Assembly (NCBI GenBank): GCA_951812805.1
Contig: CATOSZ010000005.1
Span: forward strand, 124,001-188,000
DNA length: 64,000 nucleotides
Reading direction: 5' to 3'
Source: an uncultured Alphaproteobacteria bacterium
Lineage (GTDB): Bacteria > Pseudomonadota > Alphaproteobacteria > GCA-2731375
This document shows positions 27,934 through 36,054 of the stretch, piece by piece. The notes beneath the pieces are model-generated. The model was given only the letters and a program-made list of their open reading frames with translations. It was not told the origin of the DNA and ran no database searches. Positions within the stretch are counted from its first letter, which is position 1. The number at the start of each line of letters is the position of its first letter. Both the position numbers and the translations under genes were made by a program.

Positions 27934-27989
27934 AACGTATGCCCGGTGGTGTGGGAGGAGGGGCGCCGAGAGGACCCCTCCTACCCGAT
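27917..27989 (+). ncRNA. Group II intron domains V and VI
   Basis: Domain V is about 27917-27950: ACCGCCG pairs with CGGTGGT, and the CGC in the first strand fits the catalytic triad of class C introns. GGTACG pairs with CGTA..CC across a two-base bulge. Domain VI is 27953-27986: GGG-AGGAGGGG pairs with CCCCTCCT-A-CCC, leaving A27983 bulged as the branch point. The intron ends GAT at 27987-27989. Confidence 0.8.
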
Positions 27990-28592
27990 TATCGACAGTA
28001 TTTGGCGGACCTGCGGCGCCAGGCCGTCGACGATGCGGCGGATGCCGGCCGGGTTGGGATGCAGCCCGTCGTCGAGGTTGAGCTCCGCCTTCAGGGCGAC
28101 GCCGTCCAGCAGAAACGGATAGAGCGGAACCCCATGCACCGCGGCGAGTTCGGGATAGATGGCGTCAAAGGCGCGAACATAATCCGCGCCGAGGCTGGCC
28201 GGCGCGCGCATGCCGGCCAGCAGAACCGGGATCGCCCGTTGTTTCAGGCGCGACAGCATGGCGTCGAGATTGGCGCGCGCCACCGCCGGTTCGATGCCGC
28301 GCAGCATGTCGTTGCCGCCGAGCGCCAGGATCACCAGGTCGACCTTGTCGGGAACGGACCAGTCGAGCCGGGCGCGCCCACCCGCCGTCGTATCGCCGGA
28401 GACGCCGGCATTGCGCACCGACACCTCGAGGCCCGCGGCGCGAAGACGCTGCTCCAAGACTACCGGCAAAGAGTCCGCCGATGCCAGGCCATAGCCGGCG
28501 ACCAGGCTGTCGCCGAATGCGATCACCACCCGCTCCGCCGCTGCGGCAGACACGGTGGGAAGCAAAAGAAGATTGAAAAACACGGCCAACAT
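27981..28592 (-). CDS. tesA: TesA-like GDSL arylesterase/lysophospholipase, C-terminus altered by intron
   Basis: About 203 residues, SGNH hydrolase exported to the periplasm. A signal peptide (MLAVFFNLLLLPTVSAAAAE) is followed by block I VVIAFGDSLVAGYGL (nucleophile Ser), block II NAGVSGDTTAGG, block III ILALGGNDMLRG and block V DGLHPNPAGI (Asp and His). The last residues before the stop are QILSIIG; the Gly codon and the TAG lie inside the 3' end of the group II intron. Without the intron the frame would run about 18 codons further. It is divergent from an ABC ATPase gene, the conserved tesA-ybbA-ybbP arrangement. The start could also be at 28643, preceded by GAGG. Confidence 0.88.
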   Translation of the reverse strand: MLAVFFNLLLLPTVSAAAAERVVIAFGDSLVAGYGLASADSLPVVLEQRLRAAGLEVSVRNAGVSGDTTAGGRARLDWSVPDKVDLVILALGGNDMLRGIEPAVARANLDAMLSRLKQRAIPVLLAGMRAPASLGADYVRAFDAIYPELAAVHGVPLYPFLLDGVALKAELNLDDGLHPNPAGIRRIVDGLAPQVRQILSIIG

Positions 28593-28641
28593 GACATATC
28601 GGGGCCGTGTGCCGGGTAAACCGCGATGGGGGCGGCGAAAC

Positions 28642-29331
28642 ATGATCCACCTCGACGACGTTCGATTGACATTGCCCAGCGAAGCCGGGCCGGTCGACAT
28701 CCTGCGCGGCGTGGACCTCGATGTCACCCCCGGGGAAAGCCTGGGCTTGGTCGGACCTTCGGGCTCCGGCAAGTCGACGCTGATGGCCGTCATCGCCGGC
28801 CTTGAACGACCCACGTCGGGGCGCGTGCGCGTCGCCGAACACGACCTCGCCACGATGAGCGAGGACGCCCTCGCCCTCTTCCGGCGCGAAACGCTCGGGA
28901 TCCTGTTCCAGGCCTTCCACCTGGTCGGCACCATGAACGCGCTCGAAAACGTGGCGATCCCGCTGGAACTCGCCGGCGCCAGGGACGCCTTCGAACAGGC
29001 GGAGGCGGGCCTTGGCGAGGTCGGTCTCGGCCATCGCCTGCACCACTATCCCTCCCAGCTGTCCGGCGGCGAGCAACAACGCGTCGGCCTCGCCCGGGCG
29101 CTGGCCCGCAAGCCGCAGTTGCTGCTGGCGGACGAGCCGACCGGCAACCTCGATGCGGAAACAGGACAGGACGTGGTGGAGTTGATGTTCCGCCTGCAAG
29201 CGGCCCACGGCAGCACGCTGGTGCTGATCACCCACGATCCGCACCTGGCGCAACGCTGCGACCGGATCGTCGAAATGCGGGACGGACGATTGAGCGACGC
29301 GCCTGCACCTGCGGGCCAGGCGGCGGACTGA
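28642..29331 (+). CDS. ABC transporter ATP-binding protein, YbbA-like
   Basis: 229 residues of the LolD/MacB-type ATPase group. The Walker A is GPSGSGKSTLMAVIAG, the Q-loop region is LGILFQAFHLVGTMNALEN, the signature is LSGGEQQRVGLARAL, the Walker B is LLLADEPTGNLD and the H-loop is LVLITHDPHL. The ATG at 28642 follows GGGGGCGG. It lies 1 bp before the large FtsX-type permease gene and is divergent from tesA, as in the Escherichia coli ybbA/tesA neighbourhood. It probably powers a mechanotransmission-type transporter at the inner membrane for lipids or lipoproteins; substrate is unknown. Confidence 0.92.
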   Translation: MIHLDDVRLTLPSEAGPVDILRGVDLDVTPGESLGLVGPSGSGKSTLMAVIAGLERPTSGRVRVAEHDLATMSEDALALFRRETLGILFQAFHLVGTMNALENVAIPLELAGARDAFEQAEAGLGEVGLGHRLHHYPSQLSGGEQQRVGLARALARKPQLLLADEPTGNLDAETGQDVVELMFRLQAAHGSTLVLITHDPHLAQRCDRIVEMRDGRLSDAPAPAGQAAD

Positions 29332-29332
29332 C

Positions 29333-31858
29333 ATGGCCTCGCCCCGCGCCCTTCCCCTGCCCTTGCGTCTGGCGCTGCGCGAGTTGCGCGGCGGCCTCGC
29401 CGGGTTCCGGGTGTTCCTCGCCTGTCTCGCGGTCGGCGTCGCCTCGGTTGCCGCGGTCGGCTCGCTTTCCCGCGCGCTGGTGAGCGGCCTGGACGCCGAC
29501 GCCACGCGGCTGTTGGGCGGCGATGTCGAGTTGCGGCTGACCCACCGGCCAGCCGATCCCGGCGAGGATGCACGGCTGGCGGCCGCCGGCACGCTCAGCC
29601 GTATCGTCGAAATGCGGGCGATGGCCCGGACCGAGGACAAGCGCACCCTGGTCGAGCTGAAGGGCGTCGACCGGGCCTATCCCCTGTTCGGCGAAATTCG
29701 CCTGGCACCGGCCGGCGATCTCGAAAAGGCGCTGGCGAAGCGGGACGGGCGCTGGGGTGCCGTCACGGAGAAGGGCCTGGCGCACCGGCTTGGCGTGGAG
29801 CTCGGCGACGAGGTCCGCGTTGGCGAGGAGGTCTACCGGCTGACCGCAATTCTGGAGCATGAGCCCGATCGCGGCGCCGACGCCTTCGTGCTCGGCCCCC
29901 GGCTGATGGTCGCCGCCGACAGCCTGGCCACGACCGGCCTCGTTCGCGAGGGCAGCCTGGTTCGCTTCAAATATCGGATCGACCTGCCGCCGGGCACCGA
30001 CGTCGCCGCCTGGTCGACAGAGATCGAACAGGCCTTTCCCAGGGCCGGCTGGCGCGTCCGCGACGTGCGCAACGGCGCCCCCGGCATTCGCCGCTTCGTC
30101 GAACGCATGCGTTTTTTCCTGATCCTCGTCGGACTTTCGGCGCTGCTGATCGGCGGCCTCGGCATCGCCGGCGCGGTCGCCAGCCATCTAAAGGGCCGGG
30201 CTCGCACCATCGCCATCCTGAAATGCCTGGGCGCGCCAGACCGCCTGGTCTTCCAGACCTATTTCACGCAGGTCGCCATGCTCTCCGCCGTCGGCATCGC
30301 CATCGGCCTGGCCATCGGCGCGGCCGCACCGCTCGCCATTTCCGGCCTGATCGCCGCCTACCTGCCCTTCGAGGCGAAGCTGGCGATCTATCCGACCCCC
30401 CTCCTCCTGGCGGCGATTTACGGTGCCGCGACCGCCTTGGTCTTCGCCCTCCAGCCGCTGCTGGCGACCCGCGCGGTCTCCGCCGCCGCCCTCATCCGCA
30501 ACGCGAGCGCCCAGGGCACAACGCGGACCCGCTGGAGCGACGCCGCGCTGGTAGCGCTCGCCTTCGCCGCACTCGCCGCGCTTGCCGTGCTGACCCAGAA
30601 CGAGTGGCGCTTCGCCCTGCAGTTCGTCGCCGGCGCCAGCGGCGCCCTGCTCGCCTTCTTCCTCGCCGCGCGCGCCGTGATCTGGATCGGGCGGCGCTTG
30701 CCGCGGATCCGCCGCCCGGGCCCGCGCCTCGCCGTCGCCAACCTGCACCGGCCCGGCGCGCCGACGGTGAACGTCGTGCTCTCCCTCGGCCTCGGCCTGA
30801 CGGTCATGGTCACCGTTGGCCTGCTGGAGGGCAACCTCACCTCCCAGGTCAGCGACCGCCTGCCGGAGGAGGCACCGGCCTTCTTCTTCATCGATATCCA
30901 GCCCGACCAGATCGAGCCGTTTCTGACCGCCGCGCGCGGGGTCGACGGCATCGGCCGGGTCGAGAGCGTGCCCTCGGTGCGCGGGCGCATCATTTCGCTG
31001 AAGGGCCGCCCGGCCGCGGAAGCAAGTGTCGATCCCAGCGTCGAATGGGTCATCCGCGGCGACCGCGGCCTGACCTATTCGGCGATGCCGCCACCGGAAG
31101 CCGAGATCGTCGCCGGCGAATGGTGGCCCGCCGACTATACCGGCGCGCCCCTCGTCTCCGTCAGCGCGCGCGAGGCCCGCGGCCTCGGCCTCGGCGTCGG
31201 CGACAGCCTGACGGTGAACATCCTCGGGCGCGAAATCACCGCCACGGTCGCCAACCTCCGCAGCGTCAACTGGGCGACCTTTTCGATGAACTTCGTCCTG
31301 GTCTTCGCGCCCGGCCCGTTGGAGGGTGCGCCGCACAGCTTCATCGCCACGGCGGAAGCCCCCGTCGCCTCCGAGGCGGCGCTGGAAACGGCGGTGATCG
31401 ACGCCTTTCCCAACGTCTCCGCCATCCGCGTACGCGAGGCGCTGGAGGCGGTGCGGCTGATCCTCGACAACGTCGCCGTCGCGGTCGGCGCCACGGCCCT
31501 CATCACCCTGCTGGCTGGCGTGCTGGTGCTGGCCGGCGCGCTCGCCGCCGGGCACCAACGCCGGGTCTACGACGCCATCGTTTTCAAGGTGCTGGGCGCG
31601 GAACGCCGACAGATCATCTTCGCCTACCTGCTGGAGTATCTGATCCTGGGCCTGGTCGCCGCGGGCATCGCCGCGGCCGTCGGCACCACGGCCGCCTGGG
31701 CGATCGTCACCGGCATCATGCGCGCGGGCTGGATCTGGCTGCCGGGAACGCTGATCTGGACGCTGGCCGCGGCGGTGCTGATCACGCTATCGCTCGGCCT
31801 GTGGGGTACCTGGCGCGCGCTCGCGGTAAAACCGGCCCCGCTGCTGCGCAACGACTAG
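29333..31858 (+). CDS. ABC transporter permease, YbbP-like (FtsX domains)
   Basis: 841 residues. An N-terminal membrane helix is followed by a large periplasmic domain, then the first FtsX core ([20 protein letters not shown] and [20 protein letters not shown]), a central helix cluster ([20 protein letters not shown]), a second periplasmic region and the C-terminal FtsX core ([40 protein letters not shown]). It ends with an RND-like tail KPAPLLRND. This two-half, eight- to ten-helix layout is that of the YbbP group. It is the membrane partner of the ATPase 1 bp upstream. Confidence 0.92.
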   Translation: MASPRALPLPLRLALRELRGGLAGFRVFLACLAVGVASVAAVGSLSRALVSGLDADATRLLGGDVELRLTHRPADPGEDARLAAAGTLSRIVEMRAMARTEDKRTLVELKGVDRAYPLFGEIRLAPAGDLEKALAKRDGRWGAVTEKGLAHRLGVELGDEVRVGEEVYRLTAILEHEPDRGADAFVLGPRLMVAADSLATTGLVREGSLVRFKYRIDLPPGTDVAAWSTEIEQAFPRAGWRVRDVRNGAPGIRRFVERMRFFLILVGLSALLIGGLGIAGAVASHLKGRARTIAILKCLGAPDRLVFQTYFTQVAMLSAVGIAIGLAIGAAAPLAISGLIAAYLPFEAKLAIYPTPLLLAAIYGAATALVFALQPLLATRAVSAAALIRNASAQGTTRTRWSDAALVALAFAALAALAVLTQNEWRFALQFVAGASGALLAFFLAARAVIWIGRRLPRIRRPGPRLAVANLHRPGAPTVNVVLSLGLGLTVMVTVGLLEGNLTSQVSDRLPEEAPAFFFIDIQPDQIEPFLTAARGVDGIGRVESVPSVRGRIISLKGRPAAEASVDPSVEWVIRGDRGLTYSAMPPPEAEIVAGEWWPADYTGAPLVSVSAREARGLGLGVGDSLTVNILGREITATVANLRSVNWATFSMNFVLVFAPGPLEGAPHSFIATAEAPVASEAALETAVIDAFPNVSAIRVREALEAVRLILDNVAVAVGATALITLLAGVLVLAGALAAGHQRRVYDAIVFKVLGAERRQIIFAYLLEYLILGLVAAGIAAAVGTTAAWAIVTGIMRAGWIWLPGTLIWTLAAAVLITLSLGLWGTWRALAVKPAPLLRND

Positions 31859-31946
31859 CTTTGAGCGCCGCGACCACGCGTCGCTTTCGCTTCGCTGCCA
31901 GACTTGCTATGTCACGCACACAGTCCAGGCAGGGAGAGCGAAAGCC

Positions 31947-33155
31947 ATGAGCGTCCAACCCGCGAGCGAAGCCCGTCAGCGCACCGCCACCTTCCAGTGG
32001 GAGGATCCCTTCCTCCTGGAGGAGCAGCTGAGCGAGGACGAGCGCCTGGTCCGCGATACGGCCCGCGACTTCAGCCAGGACCGGCTGCTGCCCCGTGTCA
32101 TCGAGGCGACCCGCAAGGAACACTTCGACCGCGAGATCATGAACGAGATGGGCGAGCTCGGCCTGCTGGGCTCGACGATCGAGGGCTATGGCTGCGCCGG
32201 CGTCAACTACGTCAGCTACGGCCTGGCGGCGCGGGAGGTGGAGCGGGTCGACAGCGGCTATCGCTCAGCCATGAGCGTGCAGTCGAGCCTGGTCATGCAT
32301 CCGATCAACGCCTACGGCTCGGAGGAACAGCGCCAGAAATATCTGCCGAAGCTCGCCACCGGTGAATGGGTCGGCTGCTTCGGCCTGACCGAGCCGGACC
32401 ATGGCTCCGACCCCGGCGGCATGAAGACACGGGCGAAGACGGTCGACGGCGGCTACCAGCTGAACGGCGCCAAGATGTGGATCACCAACTCCCCCATCGC
32501 CGACGTCGCCGTGGTCTGGGCCAAGGACGACGAGGGCGTGATCCGCGGCTTCGTGGTCGAGCGCGGCATGGAAGGCTTCTCGACGCCGAAGATCGAGGGC
32601 AAGTTGTCGCTGCGCGCCTCCGTCACCGGCCAGATCGTCCTGGAGGACGTCTTCGTGCCGGAGGAGAACAAGCTGCCGAACGCCAAGGGCTTGGGCGGGC
32701 CGTTTGGCTGCCTCAACCGGGCACGCTACGGCATCGGCTGGGGCGCGCTCGGCGCGGCGGAAGCCTGCTGGCACGCGGCGCGGCAATACACGCTCGACCG
32801 CACGCAATTCAACCGGCCGCTCGCCGCCAACCAGCTGATCCAGAAAAAACTCGCCGACATGCAGACCGAGATCTCGATCGGGCTGCAAGCCTGCCTCCGG
32901 GTCGGGCGCATGTTCGACGAGGGCACCGCGGCGCCGGAGCTGATCAGCCTGATCAAGCGCAATTCCTGCGGCAAGGCCCTCGACGTCGCCCGCATGGCCC
33001 GCGACATGCACGGCGGCAACGGCATCCAGGACGAGTATCACGTGATGCGCCACGTGGTGAACCTGGAAACCGTGAACACCTACGAGGGCACGCACGACAT
33101 CCACGCCCTGATCCTCGGCCGCGCACAGACGGGACTTCAGGCCTTCACGGGCTAG
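31947..33155 (+). CDS. gcdH: Glutaryl-CoA dehydrogenase
   Basis: 402-residue acyl-CoA dehydrogenase. The FAD-binding and substrate segments [18 protein letters not shown] and [20 protein letters not shown] and the start [17 protein letters not shown] are typical of the glutaryl-CoA branch. The catalytic base is the Glu in [17 protein letters not shown], and [19 protein letters not shown] precedes it. It would oxidise and decarboxylate glutaryl-CoA to crotonyl-CoA in lysine, tryptophan or aromatic catabolism, passing electrons to ETF. The start is preceded by GGGAGAG. It stands alone on its strand; the next gene is convergent with no gap. Confidence 0.92.
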   Translation: MSVQPASEARQRTATFQWEDPFLLEEQLSEDERLVRDTARDFSQDRLLPRVIEATRKEHFDREIMNEMGELGLLGSTIEGYGCAGVNYVSYGLAAREVERVDSGYRSAMSVQSSLVMHPINAYGSEEQRQKYLPKLATGEWVGCFGLTEPDHGSDPGGMKTRAKTVDGGYQLNGAKMWITNSPIADVAVVWAKDDEGVIRGFVVERGMEGFSTPKIEGKLSLRASVTGQIVLEDVFVPEENKLPNAKGLGGPFGCLNRARYGIGWGALGAAEACWHAARQYTLDRTQFNRPLAANQLIQKKLADMQTEISIGLQACLRVGRMFDEGTAAPELISLIKRNSCGKALDVARMARDMHGGNGIQDEYHVMRHVVNLETVNTYEGTHDIHALILGRAQTGLQAFTG

Positions 33156-33608
33156 TCAATCGGGAATGCGGTAGCGTATGCCGCGCCCAACGCGGTTGCC
33201 GTCGAGCTTGCCGCTGTCCGCCAGGGCGTAGATCAGCGGCCGGACCCAGCCCTGTGAGCGGTCGACCGCCGCGGCGACATCCGACACGGAGGCCTCGCCC
33301 AGCCGCGCCATCGCGGCCATGACGACGCGCTCGTCGTCGTCGAGGTCCGGGTCCTCGCCCGGAAAATCGTGCACGAAGATCGCCCGTTCCAACGCCTCGG
33401 CATAGACGCCCAGCGCGGCGATGCGGCGTTTCTGATTGGTATGGATTTCGTCCGGCCCGCGAATTTCAAGCGGCAGCGGCGGCGTGAAAGCCGGGATTTC
33501 CACCCCCCTTTCGCGGAGCCCGTACTTCGCTCGCGCGATCGCCGCCTCCAGCTTGCGCTCGTCCTCGTCGAGGCCGTCCATCGCATCGTCGAAGCGGTCC
33601 CAGACCAT
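33156..33608 (-). CDS. Hypothetical protein with C-terminal winged-helix-like segment
   Basis: About 150 residues if it starts at MVWDRFDDAMDGLDEDERKL; the frame is open to 33695, so a 179-residue form is possible. The N-terminal half is charged and helical (LDEDERKLEAAIARAKYGL). The C-terminal part (RLGEASVSDVAAAVDRSQGW followed by VRPLIYALADSGKLD) looks like a helix-turn-helix plus wing, so it may bind DNA. I do not recognise a named family. It is divergent from the VWA lipoprotein gene and its stop abuts that of gcdH. Confidence 0.6.
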   Translation of the reverse strand: MVWDRFDDAMDGLDEDERKLEAAIARAKYGLRERGVEIPAFTPPLPLEIRGPDEIHTNQKRRIAALGVYAEALERAIFVHDFPGEDPDLDDDERVVMAAMARLGEASVSDVAAAVDRSQGWVRPLIYALADSGKLDGNRVGRGIRYRIPD

Positions 33609-33740
33609 CGGAAATATCCCCCGCCCGAAGCCTTGCCGCGAGATCGCCGTGTTTCGGGCGCAATCGATCCCATTGCGGCCCAATTCTCGCACCACTCAGG
33701 GAAGCATGCTGCGCCCGCCTACATCAAGGGAGGCTGGGCC

Positions 33741-35321
33741 ATGACGAACACTCGAAAAGCAATATCACTGCCGCTCGCCATAGCCATCATGTCGGTGGCG
33801 GTGGCATTGGGAAGCTGCGCCATGCGGCCAGAATCGAACGTGACGGCGGGCGGTAGAGGCCACATGGTTCAGCAATCGGTCGCTCGCCCCGCTGTCGTGC
33901 AGTGGGTCGCCTCGGAGAAATACGATCCCATACGAAACAACGGCGTCACCCGCGTGGCGACGACCCCGGTCTCGACCTTTTCGATCGACGTCGACACGGC
34001 CGCCTACGCCAACGTCCGGAGATTCCTCGGCCATGGACAGCGGCCGCCCAAGGACGCGGTCCGCATCGAGGAGCTGGTCAACTACTTCGACTATGACGAT
34101 CCGGTCCCCGGCACGGAAAGAGTGCCGTTCTCGATGCTGACGGAGCTGGCGCCGACACCGTGGAACCCGCACACCCACCTTCTGCGTATCGCGCTCAAGG
34201 GCTATGAAGTCCCGAAGCAGGACCGGCCCGCGGCCAACCTGGTCTTTCTGGTCGACGTCTCAGGGTCGATGCAGGGACCGGGACGGCTGCCCCTGGTGAA
34301 ACAGGCGTTGCGGATGCTGACCCGCGAACTCGATGGCGACGACCGCGTGGCCCTCGTCGTCTATGCCGGTGCCGCGGGAATGGTATTGCCGCCCACGACC
34401 GGCAACGACCGGGCCAAAATCCTGGCGGCGATCGAACGTCTGTCGGCCGGCGGCTCGACCGCGGGTGGTGCCGGTCTGGACCTCGCCTATGCCTTGGCGC
34501 GCGCGCACCATGACGGCGAACGGATCAACCGGGTCGTCCTGGCGACGGACGGCGATTTCAACGTCGGCATCACCAATCACGACGCCCTGGTCGCGGCCAT
34601 CGAGACGCAGCGGGACGCGGGCATTTCACTCTCCGTGCTGGGTTTCGGTACCGGCAATTACAACGACGCGCTGATGGAGCGACTGTCGAACGCGGGCGAC
34701 GGCAATGCCGCCTATATCGACAGCGCGCGGGAGGCGCGCAAGGTTCTGGTCGACGAGCTGTCCGGCACGCTTCAGACCATCGCGCGCGACGTCAAGATCC
34801 AGGTCGAATTCAACCCCGCGACGGTCGCCGAATATCGTTTGATCGGATACGAGAACCGCGTGCTGCGGGAGGAGGACTTCAAGAACGACAAGGTCGATGC
34901 CGGCGACATCGGCGCCGGACACGACGTCACGGCGCTCTATGAACTGGCACTGGTCGGCAGCGGCGGCACCCGGTTGAGCGCGCTGCGTTACGCCAAAGGC
35001 CGGGACGCCGGCGTTAAGTCCGACGAGATCGCCCGCCTCAAGCTTCGCTTCAAGCGCCCAGGCGAAACCGCCAGCCGGCTTACCGAATCCATCGTCTACG
35101 CGGGCGCCGCAAAACCCACCTTGGCCGACGCCTCCGACAACCTGCGCTTCGCCGCCGCCGTCGCCGCCTTCGGCCAGTTGCTGCGCGGCGGCGACTATGT
35201 GGAGGATTTCACCATGGACGACGTTGCCCGACTGGCCGATGGGGCGCGAGCCCGGGACGACGGCGGCTACCGCGCCGAATTCCTGCAGCTCGCCCGCGCG
35301 GCGGCGGTCCTGGGGAAGTAG
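33741..35321 (+). CDS. VWA-domain lipoprotein (YfbK-like)
   Basis: 526 residues. The signal ends in a lipobox VALGSC (Cys26), so it should be lipid-anchored. After a conserved N-terminal domain (STFSIDVDTAAYANVRRFL, IEELVNYFDYDDPVPG) comes the VWA domain with a complete MIDAS DVSGS (Asp172, Ser174, Ser176), the Thr region GGSTAGGAG and the Asp of LATDGDFNVGITNHD. The C-terminal DUF3520-type domain follows (AYL-like FAAAVAAFGQLLRGGDY). The family binds metal and probably a protein ligand at the envelope; its role is unclear. The ATG follows AAGGGAGG. The open frame upstream of it covers the divergent gene and is not coding. Confidence 0.85.
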   Translation: MTNTRKAISLPLAIAIMSVAVALGSCAMRPESNVTAGGRGHMVQQSVARPAVVQWVASEKYDPIRNNGVTRVATTPVSTFSIDVDTAAYANVRRFLGHGQRPPKDAVRIEELVNYFDYDDPVPGTERVPFSMLTELAPTPWNPHTHLLRIALKGYEVPKQDRPAANLVFLVDVSGSMQGPGRLPLVKQALRMLTRELDGDDRVALVVYAGAAGMVLPPTTGNDRAKILAAIERLSAGGSTAGGAGLDLAYALARAHHDGERINRVVLATDGDFNVGITNHDALVAAIETQRDAGISLSVLGFGTGNYNDALMERLSNAGDGNAAYIDSAREARKVLVDELSGTLQTIARDVKIQVEFNPATVAEYRLIGYENRVLREEDFKNDKVDAGDIGAGHDVTALYELALVGSGGTRLSALRYAKGRDAGVKSDEIARLKLRFKRPGETASRLTESIVYAGAAKPTLADASDNLRFAAAVAAFGQLLRGGDYVEDFTMDDVARLADGARARDDGGYRAEFLQLARAAAVLGK

Positions 35322-35349
35322 GCCGACCGCCCCGCGACGCGCCGCCGAC

Positions 35350-35856
35350 TCAATCCGGCAACGTCAGAGTCCCCTGGTTCCTGGAGCAGCCCTGGAAGGT
35401 GCCGGCACGAAAGCGCGGGTAGCGGCCTTCGGACTGCCAGGTCCCCTGCCCCGTTACGCCGGCGTACTTCCCACTGCCGGAGACGATAGTCCAGGTGCCC
35501 TTGCCGTTCGTCCCCTCCCATTTCGTCAGCCAGGTGTCGGCCTTGCTGACCCGGCCTTCGCAATAGCCGCTTTCATGCCGCACGCCATTGATGAACGCGC
35601 CCGTGCCGACGCAATGGCGTGCGGCGCCCTTCTCCCCGACGAGGGCGAGCGTCCCCCGGGTTACACCCATGGATTCGAAGGACCAGGCGAAATGGGATTT
35701 CGCCGGCTTGCTCTCCCGGTCGTAGGTATGGGTGATCAGCTTCGACTCGCCCCCGTAGCAGCCGATGCCCTCGACCTTGAATTCCTTCGCGAGTGCCGTC
35801 GTCGTCAAGGCCGCCGTCATCGCGACGCCGGCCAGAATTGCCGTGGTGCCGTTCAT
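35350..35856 (-). CDS. Secreted protein of unknown function, 168 residues
   Basis: A Sec signal (AILAGVAMTAALTTTALAKE) is followed by a mature domain of about 145 residues with four Cys (IGCYGGES, ARHCVGTG, SGYCEGRV, FQGCSRNQ) that could form two disulfides. The last third is rich in Gly, Thr and Trp (GTWTIVSGSGKYAGVTGQGT), as in small beta-sandwich proteins. I do not recognise a named family. It converges on the VWA gene with a 28-bp gap and lies downstream of the CadC-like regulator on the same strand, separated by an AT-rich spacer that probably contains its promoter. Confidence 0.65.
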   Translation of the reverse strand: MNGTTAILAGVAMTAALTTTALAKEFKVEGIGCYGGESKLITHTYDRESKPAKSHFAWSFESMGVTRGTLALVGEKGAARHCVGTGAFINGVRHESGYCEGRVSKADTWLTKWEGTNGKGTWTIVSGSGKYAGVTGQGTWQSEGRYPRFRAGTFQGCSRNQGTLTLPD

Positions 35857-36054
35857 TCTCTTCGCTCCCGTTGCCTCTCGATTACCGTTGGCGAGCGGTA
35901 GCGCTGCCGCGCTGTACCCCTCGCAGAGACCAGGATGCCAGGCCGGGGAAGATGTGCTTGAGGTAACGGTGGTGTTGCAGTGATTATCTCTTGAGTAAAA
36001 ACTTTCTCGTGTAAATTCAGTATGTTAATCAGCATCCAAAACTGGCAATCGCCA
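35857..36054. other. AT-rich spacer between regulator and secreted-protein gene
   Basis: 198 bp, lower in GC than its surroundings. On the minus strand TTGCCA followed 18 bp later by CATACT near 36030-36050 is a possible promoter for the secreted-protein gene. No terminator or small gene was recognised. Confidence 0.35.

Larger units (their letters stand above)
26083..27989 (+). mobile_element. Group II intron, bacterial class C, with maturase ORF
   Basis: The 5' end GTGTGCCTGGCATGG closely resembles the start of known IIC introns. A structured 411-nt region precedes the ORF, the ORF is a IIC-type reverse transcriptase/maturase, and the 3' end has a 34-nt domain V and a domain VI with a bulged A, ending GAT. 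The intron sits right after the hairpin and T-run of the nrdJ terminator in the same orientation, as IIC introns do. Its total length is 1,907 bp. It appears full-length and could be active. Confidence 0.88.
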
